Below, one piece after another: positions 9,993 to 21,605 of a stretch of DNA of 64,000 bases. Numbering within the stretch: the stretch's first letter is position 1; every line of letters begins with the position of its first letter. The translations under genes were made by a program, and so were the position numbers. A model generated the notes under the pieces. The model had not been told where the DNA came from and searched no databases. It saw nothing but the letters and a program-made list of their open reading frames with translations. Source of the DNA: Prunus persica. Lineage: Eukaryota > Streptophyta > Magnoliopsida > Rosales > Rosaceae. The DNA is taken from NCBI RefSeq assembly GCF_000346465.2, contig NC_034014.1:23198522-23262521 (forward strand). Reading direction: 5' to 3'.

Positions 9993-12150
9993 ATTTGTTC
10001 AGTTTGTAAGGTATATTAGTTAACCTTGTTTAAGTTTCTTTAGGCTGTAAAAGCTAAGTTAGGTATGCCTTGTTAATTTTAGTCCTATCTTTGATTATTG
10101 TACTACAACTGCTTTCCCATCTTTAAGATGTGATTATAAACAGAAGCAGCTAACAAATTCTATGATAGTTAAACTGCTGTTGATTGGGAGTTTCACCTTG
10201 TTACCCCAGAGGAGTGTCTTACTTTGGTTCATACATCACTCCCTGCTATATTCTATACTTTTCCCTGAGACTATCCAGCCATGCTCTTAGCCTAAACCCT
10301 GGGCAGTAGGATCATGATACAAAACAATTCAAATTGAAGGAGACACAAACTCGTGATTGATAGTGTTATGAAATATGTTAAAATGCACTGGAAAATATTA
10401 TGGATAGGCGTGTCTCAAAAACCTCATGCCCCATATGAATCCTGGAACTCAATCATTTATTTATCAGGGAAAAAATTCTTGCACAGATGCTTTAGCTAGT
10501 TTAGGCCATCAGGTGCACAGTCTAGTCCTCTGGCTTTGAAGTTGTTAATAGCAAGCTTTTTGACCAAAAGAAATGACAAGGGACAGTTATGTGAAATTCT
10601 TCTCTTTGTTTTTTCTTACAAAGGTGAAAAAGGTTCTGTACATGCAAATAGAACGTAGGATTAGGTAGCAAAATTAAGATGGATGTGACTGATAACTTTT
10701 CTTTGCTTTAATGTCTGCGTGTTTGAAGATAGGATTTTTATCTAAAATGTTTCTTTTTCCCTATGATATGTAATTAATTACACTTTTGTCACCCATGTTC
10801 TTACGAGGGAAATATTTGCCCTCTGTTATTCTCTTGGATGTTTTACATCTGCAGTGCAGTTCTTGCAGCAAGAATCATGTAGGTATAGGGTAGATAGAAT
10901 TATAAAGAGTTGGGTCTCCAACTGGTAGAATTCGAAAGCCAAGAGTTAAATGGCATTTAATTTAAAGTTCTGAGAATTTGATAATAGAGAAGTATAAATT
11001 GTGTAGTTAGATTTGGTTTAGTTCCCTCTTTTAATATAAATTGTGTCATTTACTTCAAGAGGCCAAGAAATGGTACTGTCATTTACATTGAATCCAATGT
11101 AGACCATGAAGTATATAACCATTGGTTTTGTTGGAACTTGATAGTGTTGCTGAAATATTGAAGGAGGATTATCCCTCTCTCTTTTAGCTCTCGGCTGGTT
11201 TCGTTCGGAGGAGGAGGATGACATATTATTCTTCCTCTCTCTCTCTTCTACAATGAAGTATTAATTTTAACATGTTTTCCATATTTATCATTGAGCATTT
11301 AAATGTCATTTTGCTTATAGTACTTTGCTTCAAAGCTCAAAGACAAAGCATTTGTGCTCTTATTTCAATTTTTATTCATGCATTTGTTTGGTCAAGAATG
11401 ATTAGAACATGCTATTGTTGGCTCTCCTGCTATTATTATGTTTATATTTTAACCTCCAAGTGGATGTATTAATATGTTCCACTGTAATAGTTATGATTTC
11501 ATATTAATTTTGAAGCTAATAAAAATGGCTTTGAGGAAATGAGATTGTTTGGAGTCATATATTGTGCACAATTGAGTAATTTTCTCTGCACTAATTTCAG
11601 CCAAAAAGAGCAGCTAATTGTATTTGGTAATGTATAATGTGCACGATGTGAGATGCCATTGGTTGAGGATATGTCATTTATTTTGTCTTTTCTTGATTTT
11701 TTTTTTTTTTTTTTTTTTCCCTGAGTCCATTTTGATAGATGTACACACATGTACAGAAAACTTAAACATCATGGTTAAGCTTTAATGTCCTCGTAAAATT
11801 AATGCATCTCTTGTGCTTTGCCTAAATACACAACAATTAAGATATGAAGCAACTTGAAGAGTTTATGATTACTAGCTGGTTATCATTCTCTCTCTCCTCT
11901 CTCTAAAGCCGATGCTCATATTTGGCAGATAATGTGATTAAGGAGGCTCACAAAGGCAGATATAGGCTCATAAAGGGTGTTTTATTTGGAGCTTCTAATT
12001 CATTGGTGTTAGATACGTTCAGTTTTAAGTACAAGTTTTTTATTCAATTATTGTATCTAATCACTATATTAAGTGGAAATGAAATTTCAGTTTGTTATTT
12101 AATATATATATATTTTATTTTATTTTTTGAAAAGATCTGAAATACCATAC
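9993..12150. other. Intergenic: 3' flank of copy 2, then unique AT-rich DNA
   Basis: The stretch 9993-10670 is collinear with 19947-20625 after copy 3, and parts recur after copy 4 near 24290, so it was duplicated with the genes. From about 10680 to 12150 it is AT-rich with a poly-T run at 11699-11718 and no credible gene; short ORFs here have no family features. Confidence 0.6.
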
Positions 12151-12154
12151 TATA

Positions 12155-12660
12155 GGGTTAATTTAGACCCAATTTGCATTTGAGTCCCTCAATTTATAAA
12201 ATCGTTCACGTGGTCCTTTAACTTCAGTTTCATTAGGACAAATAGTCCTGCAGTCAATTTTTTTAACTTTACTGTTAAATGCAAAGGCAAAATGGTATTT
12301 TGAATTAAATTGATTAAAATATGAAAAAAAATTTAAAAACTAAAAAATTAAAATTAAACTCTCTCTCCCTCCTCCATCTTGATTTCTACTCGACCTAAAC
12401 TTTTTTTTTTTTTAGTTTTTTATTTGATTTTATTTTATCATTATTTTAAAGATATAATTTTTTATTCTTCTATTTTTTTGTTTTAATATAAAAATATCAT
12501 TTTGCCCCTGAATTTAACAGAAAATGTTAACAAAATTGACGGCATGCCCATTTGTCCTAACGAAAGTGAAGTTAAAGGACCACAAGAATGATTTTGAAAA
12601 TTAAGGAACTCAAATGCAAATTGGATCCAAGTTTAGGGACTAATAAAATGATTAACTCCC
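12155..12660. mobile_element. MITE with long terminal inverted repeats
   Basis: The two arms, about 12155-12300 and 12490-12660, are imperfect inverted repeats: one has aatttgcatttgagtccctc and the other has the complement with aaggaactcaaatgcaaatt. The core is AT-rich with no ORF. One arm of the same family stands alone at 28722-28885. Confidence 0.7.
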
Positions 12661-12666
12661 ATATAC

Positions 12667-12968
12667 TATTGAGTTATTCGTAGCAATGGTCCCTCAACTA
12701 TACTCGAAATTAACTTTGGTCACTCAACACAAATATTAGTTGTAGAGGTCACTCAANNNNNNNNNNNNNNNNNNNNNNNNNNNNNNNNNNNNNNNNNNNN
12801 NNNNNNNNNNNNNNNNNNNNNNNNNNNNNNNNNNNNNNNNNNNNNNNNNNNNNNNNCTAATGGTGCAACACAACACCCAAATTGAGTGACCTCTGCAACT
12901 AATATTTGAGTTGAGTGATCAAAGTGTAACTTCAAGTATAATTGAGGGACCATTGCTACAAATAACCC
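12667..12968. mobile_element. Palindromic MITE interrupted by the assembly gap
   Basis: The left arm 12667-12756 (gtagcaatggtccctcaact) and the right arm 12857-12968 are inverted repeats of each other over about 90 bases. Exactly between them lie 100 Ns (12757-12856), a conventional gap of unknown length. The loop of the hairpin was evidently not assembled. Confidence 0.75.
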
Positions 12969-13300
12969 TATACTATATTAAGTGGAAATGAAATTTCAGT
13001 GTGTATTTTTTATTTATTTAAACAATTGGCATTGGGCACGGTTTTCAAATTGTGTTTATATTTTTTTTTTATGAAATATATACAAGATTTTGAAATTGTG
13101 CTTAGCTCACATCTGTCAAATCACTCTATTTAACAATTTAGTCACTTGTCAAAATAAGAGCACAAATGCTTGGCATTCGTGCTCTGTACACCGACTACTT
13201 TAAAGTGGTTGCACCGTGACCTTCTTCATAGAGCACAATTATCCGTACTATTTGACATAAAAGAGCACAAATGGAATTTGCAAAGTGATATAAGACTAGA

Positions 13301-13828
13301 GGTAAGGGGGTGATGTGCCTTATATGTACATTCCCACCTCTATCTAGCACGAGGCCTTTTGGGAGCTCACTGGCTTCGGATTCATGGGAACTCCGAAGTT
13401 AAGCGAGTTTGGGCTAGAGCAATTTCAGGATGGGTGACCTATTGAGAAGTTGCTCGAGAATTCCCAGAAACAAAACCGTTAGGGCAGGGGGATGCCCAAA
13501 GCGGACAATATCGTTCTACGGCGGATCCGATCCGAGATGTGATAGAATGTTATCAGAGCCACTCTGCCGTATGGTGTGAGTATATCGACGAGGACATCGA
13601 GCCCATAAGGGGAGTGGATTGTAACATCCCACATCGACCAACGGAGAGGAGGTGATGTGCCTTATATGTGCATGCCCACCTCCATCTGGCACGACTTTTT
13701 GGGAGCTCACTAACTTCGGAGTCATAGAAAATCCAAAGTTAAGCAAGTTTGGGGTAGAGTAATCTATGATGGGTAACCTACTAGGAAGTGCTCGTGAGTT
13801 CATAGAAACAAAACCATGAGGGCATGGG
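13301..13828 (+). mobile_element. Cassandra TRIM element A, degenerate, 3' LTR truncated
   Basis: A 5' LTR (about 13301-13544) carries a 5S-rRNA-like block: gaactccgaagttaagcgag at 13388 and aggatgggtgacc near 13428. A tRNA-Met-type primer site (tatcagagcc) follows at about 13551 and a purine tract (aaggggagtgga) near 13606. The second LTR starts TGTAACATCCCAC at 13620 and breaks off near 13828 at the copia segment. Cassandra elements are tiny non-coding LTR elements with an RNA polymerase III promoter derived from 5S RNA genes. Confidence 0.8.
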
Positions 13829-14488
13829 GAAGTCAGTTCCAAGTTTCAACTGTTTTATCAAATGGTGGAGACTCAATTTCATGCCAGAATTCAGGTTCTT
13901 CATTCTAACAATGGCGGAGAATTTCTCAACCACGATCTTAACCAGTTCTTACAAGATCATGGCATCATACATCAACGCTCATGCCCTTACACTTCCCAAT
14001 AGAATGGGGTAGCTGAAAGAAAGAACAAATACTTATTGGAAGCAGTTTGTGCCTCTCTCTTTGGTGCTAATATGCCACGATCTTTTTGGGGCGAAGCCGT
14101 CGTCTTTGCAGCATACCTCATTAATTGGATTCTCTCTAATATCCTAAATTTCCAAACACCACTTTAAACACTTCACAACCATATCCAAACACCTTCCACC
14201 CCAAACCTGGAACCCCAGATTTTCGGTTGTGTTGCATTTATCCACTCACATGATCACCAACGAAGCAAATTGGATCCCCAAGCCGAAAAGTGTGTTTTCA
14301 TTGGCTATGCACTTCATCAGAAAGGATATCGGTGTTATCATCCTCCTAGTCAGAAGGTCTTTACCTCCATGGATGTTGAGTTTCGGGAACATGACTTATA
14401 TTTTTCAACAGTCCTGGAGGAGAATCGAGAATCCACCATTGCTCAAATTCTCGATTTTTTTCCCCAGGACGTCACCTTGTATCAAAAC

Positions 14489-15105
14489 TGTAACATCCCA
14501 CATCGACCACCAGAGAGGAGGTGATGTGCATTACAGTACATGTCCGCCTTCATCTAGCACAAGGCCTTTTGGGAGCTCACTAGCTTCGGAGTTATGGGAA
14601 CTCTGAAGTTAAGCGAGTTGGGGGCTAGAGCAATCTCAGGATGGGTGACCCACTGGGAAGTTGCTTGTGAGCTCCTAGAAACAAAACCGTGAGGGCAGAG
14701 AGGGGGGGCCCAAAGCGGACAATATCGTGCTACGACGGAGTCGATCACCGAATGTGACAATTTGGTATCAGTGCCACTCTGCCGTGTGGTGCGAGTGTGT
14801 CGACAAAGACGTCGGGCCCCTAAGGGGGGTGGATTGTAACATCCCACATCGACCAACGGAGAGGGGGTGATGTGCCTTATATGTACATGCCCGCGTCTAT
14901 CTAGCACGAGGCCTTTTAGGAGCTCACTGGATTCGGAGTCATGGGAACTCCGAAGTTAAGCGAGTTGGGAGCTAGAGCAATTCCAGGATGGGTGACCCAC
15001 TGGGAAGTTGCTCGTGAGCTCCTAGAAACAAAACCATAATGGCAGAGAAGGGGGCCCAAAGCGGACAATATTGTGCTACGGCGGAGCCGATCCCAGGATG
15101 TGACA
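14489..15105 (+). mobile_element. Complete Cassandra TRIM element B with target duplication
   Basis: LTR 1 (14489-14759) and LTR 2 (14835-15105) are 271 bp each, begin TGTAACATCCCAC and end GTGACA. Between them are 75 bases with a primer site (tggtatcagtgcc) and a polypurine tract (aaggggggtgga). The 5-bp target duplication aaaac is present at 14484-14488 and 15106-15110. Each LTR holds the 5S-like internal promoter: box A (aagttaagcg) and box C (aggatgggtgacc) with the right spacing. The element codes for nothing. It is inserted in the copia relic. Confidence 0.92.
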
Positions 15106-15560
15106 AAAACGACTGGTCGCCCCCATTTAGCTCTTCGACCACTTAGAATCTGCTTCAAAACAACCTTGTGCTACGGCGGAGCCGATCCCAGGATGTGACA
15201 AAAACGACTGGTCGCCCCCATTTAGCTCTTCGACCACTTAGAATCTGCTTCAAACAACGACTGGTCGCCCCCATTTAGCTCTTCGACCACTTAGAATCTG
15301 CTTCAAAACAACCGATCGCAAGTGAAAAGCGACCGGTCGCCCTCCCTTAATTCTTCAAATACGGAGAACCTACTTCAAAACAATAGATCGCTAATAGATA
15401 GCGACTGAACGACTGGTCGCCCCCATTTAGCTCTTCAACCACTTAGAATCTGCTTCAAAACAACCGATCGCAAGTGGAAAACGACCGGTCGCCCTCCCTT
15501 AATTCTTCAAATATGGAGAACCTACTTCAAAACAATAGATCGCTAGTAGATAGCGACCGA
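15072..15560. repeat. Tandem repeats expanded across the Cassandra B 3' junction
   Basis: A 95-base unit covering the last bases of LTR 2, the aaaac target duplication and the following cgactggtcgccc block recurs from about 15166. Further units built on cgactggtcgccc...cttagaatctgcttcaaa and on accggtcgccctcccttaat follow up to 15560. Because the first unit includes the LTR end, at least one duplication happened after Cassandra inserted. Confidence 0.75.
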
Positions 15561-15894
15561 TCGTCAGAGGAAAATGATCAGTTGTCTCCACACTGTCAAA
15601 ATCAGGAGGAAATTGAACCGCTTTTATGAGATTTTGCCCACTTCAGATCCAGTACCACACCAATCACCTGCTGAAGAAGTCATTCAGGTAACATATTTCC
15701 CTAAAACTGATAATACTAATGAAATATCCCATGATGATTTGATTTCAGAAGGCACATAGCCTACATATCAGCTTCCAGAAAGGAAGAACCGTGGCAAACC
15801 TAGAGTACAATATGAAGCAGATCTTAAAGCCAAAGGGAAATACCTCATCAATAATTATATATCTCTCAGCAAATTATCAGAGTCACATGTGCAC

Positions 15895-16010
15895 TATAAC
15901 ATCCCACATAGACCAACGGAGAAGGGGTGATGTGCCTTATATGTACATGCATACTTACATCTAGCACAAGACCTTTTGGGAGCTCGCTAGCTTCGAAGTT
16001 ATGGGAACTC
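15895..16010 (+). mobile_element. Truncated Cassandra LTR (copy C)
   Basis: Starts tataacatcccacat and matches the first 115 bases of the Cassandra LTRs. It is cut inside the 5S-like block at gggaactc, where another LTR-like sequence begins. Confidence 0.75.
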
Positions 16011-16271
16011 TGTTGACGAATTTGAGGAAGAGTGTTGACGTGAATCTCTTAATTAATCAAGGAGATTTACTTCATTAATTAATTAAGGGATTTACTTTCT
16101 TATTTTATATAGTTGACAAATCATTGTATAATTATGAGATACTATCCTAATTGATTACTGTATCTATTTCCTTGTAAAGCACTTATATAAATTCCTATAT
16201 ATACCTCCTTATGGAGAAGAATAAAACTTAACCTAAAGTATTCAAATCATATTCATATTTTAGCAATCAAC
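16011..16271 (+). mobile_element. Probable solo LTR inserted in Cassandra C
   Basis: Begins TGTTGACG and ends ATCAACA, as copia-type LTRs do. It contains a TATA-like zone (ttatataaattcctatatat) followed by aataaaa near its end. No target duplication was found, and no coding sequence follows. Confidence 0.45.
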
Positions 16272-17413
16272 AAGTCTTTTTTTTTTCTTTTTTTTTTCAT
16301 TCCTTCACATTTGTTTAGATGAGCTACTTACTCAACATCTGCATTGCCGGATCCAACTAGGCTAAAGAGTCGACCTTTATTATGGGGTCGGAGGAGGCTA
16401 GGCCAGGGCAGCGGCCGGTCTTGATGTTTTGAATGCCCGGGCGAAAATCAAAATATGACTTCTTCTTTTTTTAGATTCTCTTTTCACTTGAAAGTTTATG
16501 TTATATGATAGTCTGAAAAGAATTAGAACCTGGTCTCTTAGAAAAAATTGGATCTCTCAAACAAAAATAAGTTGACCTTTTAAAAAAATTGGGCTCTTAA
16601 ATAGTATTTGGCAAATTATGAGTGTTCGTAATCAAATTTAAAATCAATGAATTCAACTCTAAATGCATAAACATGACATGGATATTCTTCTGAACACAAT
16701 AGTTTTTTTTGAATTTTTGTATTATTGTTTATCAAAATTATCAGGAACTTTCAAAACTAGATACGGGTTTTGGTATATTAAGAAGGGGTCATAGCCTTCC
16801 CTTTGAATACATGAATCAGATGAAATTGTGAGAAATAAAAAATTACAGCAGAAAAAAGACAGATAACCGATAAGGAACAGAAGAAAAATGAAATTTGGGA
16901 GCAATCAAGTTACTTTTACAAACCAGTAAAAACCCAGGGAAAAAAAAATCATTGAACGAAGAAATATGAAGAGAGGGTAAAGAAGGAGAGGGAGATGGTG
17001 GGAGGAAGAAAAGATGGTGCAGTGAGGTGTGACCGAGTGAGGGTGAGACGAGAGACAGAAGAATTCTAAAAAGATAAAATAATAATAATAAAGGCGTAAA
17101 AGGCTTATTCCACGTAGACAAACAAATAATAAAAATTATTTATTTTTAATCATATTAAAATTAAAAATTAAAAATCAAAAGAACAAGGAAACAGCTCTCC
17201 TTCTCTCTCCTCACGGTATGTTTGGAAAAGTCAGGTGGACTATTAAATAAATCTACCATACTTTTTCTTGGAATTTTCTAACTGCAGTAGACTTGCACGA
17301 TTGGTGTTTCAACTTCTAAGTCCACGACTTTCCTATTCCAAGTCTTTGTTTGCCATAATTTCCATTGTCACTCAGCTCCATAACCATAAAATCCAGCAAC
17401 TCCATTAATTCTC
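16272..17413 (+). promoter_or_regulatory. 5' flank of receptor-kinase copy 3
   Basis: Bases 16272-16500 are repeat-derived. From 16725 to 16890 the sequence matches the flank of copy 2, and from about 17240 it matches the leaders of copies 1 and 2. Between 16890 and 17240 it is a purine-rich unique stretch. No gene is seen. Confidence 0.55.
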
Positions 17414-19946
17414 ATGGAAAGCCTTCATAACCATAAAATCCATATCCCTCTATTTTCTCTGTGTTTTTTTTCTCCTCCACTTCTCATCCCTTCACTTTCT
17501 CTCTTTAGCCTGTCAGCAACCTGATAAGTATTTCGTTAATTGTGTGTCTAAAGCTGATGCAAACCTCAGTGGCCGGGTGTTCACTGCAGACTCGAGTTCT
17601 GGTTTTTTGTGCTCAGAGAAAAGCAGGGCCATTCAAAGAACCAACCAGTCGCCAAGTCCGTACCAACCAGCAAGAATTTTCAGCCAGCAATCCTACTATC
17701 AGTTCGGGATCAATGAAACCGGTACTTATCTTGTACGCCTGCATTTCTTGGCTTTCTCCTCCTCAGTTAATCTCTCCACAGCTCTTTTTGATGTTCTGGC
17801 TTTTCCTAATGTTTCAAATTCTGGGTTCAAACTGTTAAGCAATTTCACTGCTAAGAATAGTAGCAACTCTCCTTTCATAGAGGAGTTCTTCATTGGGATT
17901 GATCCTGGCACATTTAAAATATATTTTGTTCCTCAAGCATCATCTTTTGCATTTGTAAATGCCACTGAAGTCTTCCTTGCCCCTGCAAGTTTCAGCCCTG
18001 AGAATTACACCAGTAGTTTCCCTTTAGTTCTACGTACAACTTACAGGGTGAATGTTGGAGGCCAGAAAATCAAACCAGATAATGACGCAATATGGAGAAA
18101 GTGGGATACTGATTCTATTTATCTGTCTAATTCAAACGCTGCAGAGGATAACCAACCCTCCTTACAGTCGCCTAATTGGCAGTCATTAGAATCAGATGGT
18201 TTCGTTGGTGCTGCTAGTGATTGTATTGCTCCATCTTCAGTTTACCAGACTGCCAAATTGATGACCACTAGTAATGAGCCATCCAATCCCTTCAACATAA
18301 CCTGGTCTCTTAATGTGACTGCGGATGCTAGACACCTCGTCCGGGTTCATTTCTGTGACATTATCGGTCCGCCTGGTAATTTAGTATTTAACTTGTATTC
18401 AAATGGAAACTTCATTAAGAAGGTTGGTGGACCCGATTTCAGTTTTAGTGACCTGTACTGGCCTTTCTACTATGATTTTGTATTGAGTTCTAATGGATCT
18501 GAATTCATTTACATCAGCGTAGGCCCTAGCATACACACAACAACAACAAACAATTCCTTTCTAAATGGACTGGAAATGTTGGGGATAATAGAGGGACCAG
18601 CTTTAAGTAACCCTCCAGCTTCTGTTTGTAATATGAAAGGGCGCAAGAAGATAAAGGTGGGTCTTGTGGTTGGTTCAGTTATTGGAGGCCTGTCACTTAT
18701 CTGCATTCTGATTGTCGGAATCTTGTTCGGTTTGAAATACAGAAAGGCAAAGCGTGTTGAAACTTCGGAATGGTCACCAATGCCTGCATTTGGAGGAGGG
18801 AGTACCCACAGCAGGTTGACTGATGGAACTATTACTGGTTCCCCTATGAATTATCTAAATCTTGGGTTGAAGATATCTTTTGCTGAACTTCAGCAAGCAA
18901 CAAACAACTTTGACACAAAATTGTTGATAGGTGAGGGTGGCTTTGGGAATGTCTACAGAGGAACTCTGTTGAATGGCAGAAATGTCGCTGTCAAGCGAGG
19001 TAAACGAGATGAGAAAGGGTCAGGCCAAGGCCTTCCAGAATTTCAAACAGAGATCATGGTTTTGTGCAAGATTCGCCACCGTCATCTTGTTTCCTTAATT
19101 GGGTACTGTGATGAAAGGTCTGAGATGATACTGGTCTACGAGTTCATGGAAAAAGGGAGCTTGAGAGATCATTTATATGATTCAAACTTGCCTCGCTTGT
19201 CATGGAAGCAAAGGCTTGAAATTTGCATTGGTGCAGCAAGGGGTCTTCATTACCTCCACACAGGTGCAGCGGGGGGAATCATTCACCGTGATGTTAAGTC
19301 CACCAACATCTTGTTGGATGAAAACCATGTTGCCAAAGTTTCTGACTTTGGCCTTTCAAGATCTGGTCCTCTTGATGAAACACATGTCAGCACAAATGTT
19401 AAAGGCACTTTTGGTTACCTTGATCCTGAGTACATAATGTCCCAACAGTTGACAGAAAAATCTGATGTTTACTCGTTCGGTGTGGTTCTCCTTGAGGTGT
19501 TATGTGCAAGACCTGCTATTGATAGAATGCTCCCAAGAGACCAAATGACTTTAGCTGAATGGGGAATGCTTTGCAAGAAGAAAGGGTTGCTTGAACAGAT
19601 TGTTGACTCTTCAATCAATTATCAGATTGATCCTAGCTCATTAAGAAAATTTAGTGAGACAGCAGAGAAATGCTTGCAAGAAGATGCTAATGATAGGCCT
19701 ACAATGGGTGATGTGCTGTGGGACTTGGAGTATGCATTCCAGCTCCAGCAAACAGCAAAGCATAGAGAACCCCATGAAGACAGCACAGCCAATGCTTCAT
19801 CAGCATCTGTTTTGCCAAATATTCAGCGTTTTCCTTCAGTTAGCTCTACGATTAACATAGATGATCTGGCTCTTCCCGGAGACGATGAATTAGATACAAC
19901 AGAAGTTGAAGTTTTCTCCCAATTGAGAGTTGGTGATGCCAGATAA
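17414..19946 (+). pseudogene. CrRLK1L receptor kinase copy 3, signal-peptide frameshift
   Basis: The body is open for about 800 residues with the same malectin-like ectodomain, membrane segment and kinase motifs as copy 2 (GEGGFGNVYRG, VAVKRGKR, HRDVKSTN, SDFGLSRSG). The expected ATG at 17414 reads MESLHNHKIHIPLFSL, but one extra base in the T/C-rich stretch near 17462-17476 (16 bases where copy 2 has 15) shifts the frame, and it stops at the tga of acctga. In the body's frame no ATG precedes mature residues; the first usable codon would be GTG. The ectodomain thus lacks a secretion signal as written. It is a young pseudogene, an allele, or a base error in a homopolymer. The downstream frame shows no other damage. 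Confidence 0.75.
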
Positions 19947-20934
19947 ATTTGTTCAGATTGTAAGGTATATTAGTTAACCTTGTTTAAGTTTCTTTAGGCT
20001 GTAAAAGCTAAGTTAGGTATGCCTTGTTAATTTTAGTCCTATTTTGATTATTGTACTACAACTTCTTTCCCATCTTTAAGATGTGATAATAGTATTAATT
20101 GTTCATAAACAGAAGCAGCTAACAAATTCTATGATAGTTAAACTGCTGTTGATTGGGAGTTTCACCTTGCTACCCCAGAGGAATGTCTTACTTAGGTTCA
20201 TACATGACTCCCTGCTAAATTCTGTACTTTTCCCTGAGACTATCCAGCCATGCTCTCAGCCTAAACCCTGGGCAGTAGGATCATGACACAAAACAATTCA
20301 AATTGAAGGAGACACAAACTCGCGATTGATAGTGTTATGAAATATGTTTAAATGCCCTGGAAAATATTATGGATAGGTATATCTCAAAAACCTCATGTCT
20401 CATATGAATCCTGGAACTCAATCATTTATTTATCAGGGAAAAAATTCTTGCACAGATGCTTTAGCTAGTTTAGGCCATCAGGTTGAGGGTTCACAGTCTA
20501 GTCGTCTGGCTTTGAAGTTGTTAATAGCAAGCTTTTTGACCAAAAGAAATGACAAGGGACACTTAGGTGAAAAAGGTTCTGTAAATGCAAATAGAACGTA
20601 GGAATAGGTAGCAAAATTAAGATGTCAAAGAATGCGTAAGTTTAACTCCAAATCGCAGGAGATCTTCCAAAATTAAGGTTAGCTTCTGGCTTTTTTTGGC
20701 CAACACTTGACAAGCAGCTACAAGAAGAATAGTTCTTCTTGCAAACAATCTTCTTTAGCATCATTTCATGTTGATGTAGTTGTCCATGTTGTTGACCTCA
20801 TAATTATTATCGCCCCTAGACCTAGAATAGCTTCAGTAATGCTTTACTCTCCCATTGGATTTATGACTACAAGCTTGGGTTCAAAGTTGAAAAGTTGGGG
20901 AGGAAATGATTATGAAAGGGTATATGAATTGCTC
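19947..20934. other. Intergenic: 3' flank of copy 3
   Basis: Bases 19947-20625 match the flank after copy 2. From 20630 the sequence is unique up to the kinase relic. No gene is seen. Confidence 0.55.
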
Positions 20935-21065
20935 CTGGTCTGAAGATACCTTTTTGCGAAGGTGGGTTCGGGAAAGTCTATAAGAAACTCTTCAAGGTAT
21001 CAAAGTGGCTGTAAAGCATTGTGATTCAAATGGCACTTCTAAATTATCACAAATGCTTTCCATAT
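20935..21065 (+). pseudogene. Relic of a fifth CrRLK1L kinase domain
   Basis: Split over frames, the sequence reads EGGFGKVYK (from aaggtgggttcgggaaagtc at about 20959) and then GIKVAVKHCDSNGTS (from about 21000). These are the glycine-rich loop and the catalytic-Lys strand of a receptor kinase. The loop has K where copies 1-4 have N, so it is a different member and not a recent duplicate. Nothing before or after continues the domain. Confidence 0.65.
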
Positions 21066-21605
21066 CATCGGTTCAGCAGAGAAATAACGCAGAAAAAGTT
21101 TTTAGTTTATCATTTATTAAAGCACAAAAAGAAAAAATGATTGTCAGGTGGACCAGTGTCTCATGTCTCATCCAATGCAAAACACATGAAGACGAGCGCC
21201 ATCAAACTTTTTCTTAGTGGAAGGAACTTTAGTCAATTACATGGTTCGCTTTAACTAGAGAAAACTAAGATACCCAAAATGTCCTTGTTGTATTTGCTTA
21301 GTCTATGAAATATAAGGGATATTTACATAAATTCCACCCTAATTTCTCTTGCAATTTTCTATTTTCCAATGTTCATGGTTGATATTAGTAGAATTAAAGC
21401 ATCCATCTTAAAATCAATTGGCTTTACTTTCCTGACGTGGGATTCTCTCAACAAACATTTATCAACTTTAAAAGTCCGCAACTTTTCCTATTCCAAGTCT
21501 TCGTCTTGCATAATTTCCATAATCATTCAGCTCCAAATTCCATTCCCAGATGAGCATATTGCTTCGGCTAAGAATTAGTAAAATCCAGTGACTCCATTAT
21601 CTGTC
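21066..21605 (+). promoter_or_regulatory. 5' flank of receptor-kinase copy 4
   Basis: Loosely similar to the flanks of copies 1-3: a shared run near 21215-21300 (agtcaattac...ccaaaatgtcct) and the block before the ATG. No gene is seen. Confidence 0.5.

Larger units (their letters stand above)
12063..13000. repeat. 29-bp direct repeat flanking two MITEs
   Basis: The same 29 bases (beginning actatattaagtgg, ending aaatttcagt) occur at 12063-12091 and 12972-13000, 909 bases apart. Everything between them is MITE sequence and the N gap. The pair may record a local duplication or template switch that accompanied the insertions. Confidence 0.75.
13829..15894 (+). mobile_element. Defective Ty1/copia retrotransposon fragment (host of Cassandra B)
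   Basis: The forward frames encode integrase fragments: HSNNGGEFLNHDLNQF, then an in-frame stop, then NGVAERKN. The downstream part CVFIGYALHQKGYRCYHP is the block before the reverse transcriptase. After the nested Cassandra copy (14489-15105) it resumes with QLPERKNRGKPRVQYEADLK at about 15770. Stops, frameshifts and an expanded tandem repeat at 15108-15560 make it non-functional. It has no LTRs or reverse transcriptase core of its own in place, so it is a truncated relic. Confidence 0.8.

Noticed and set aside
11272..11472. 66-residue + strand ORF in the gap after copy 2
   Set aside because: AT-rich, hydrophobic by composition, no start context or family support.
13388..14990. 5S rRNA genes
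   Set aside because: The 5S-like blocks sit inside Cassandra LTRs with primer site and polypurine tract, are diverged, and lack a 5S gene's ends.
14554..15158. minus-strand ORFs of 117 and 80 residues
   Set aside because: They are readings of Cassandra LTRs, which do not code.
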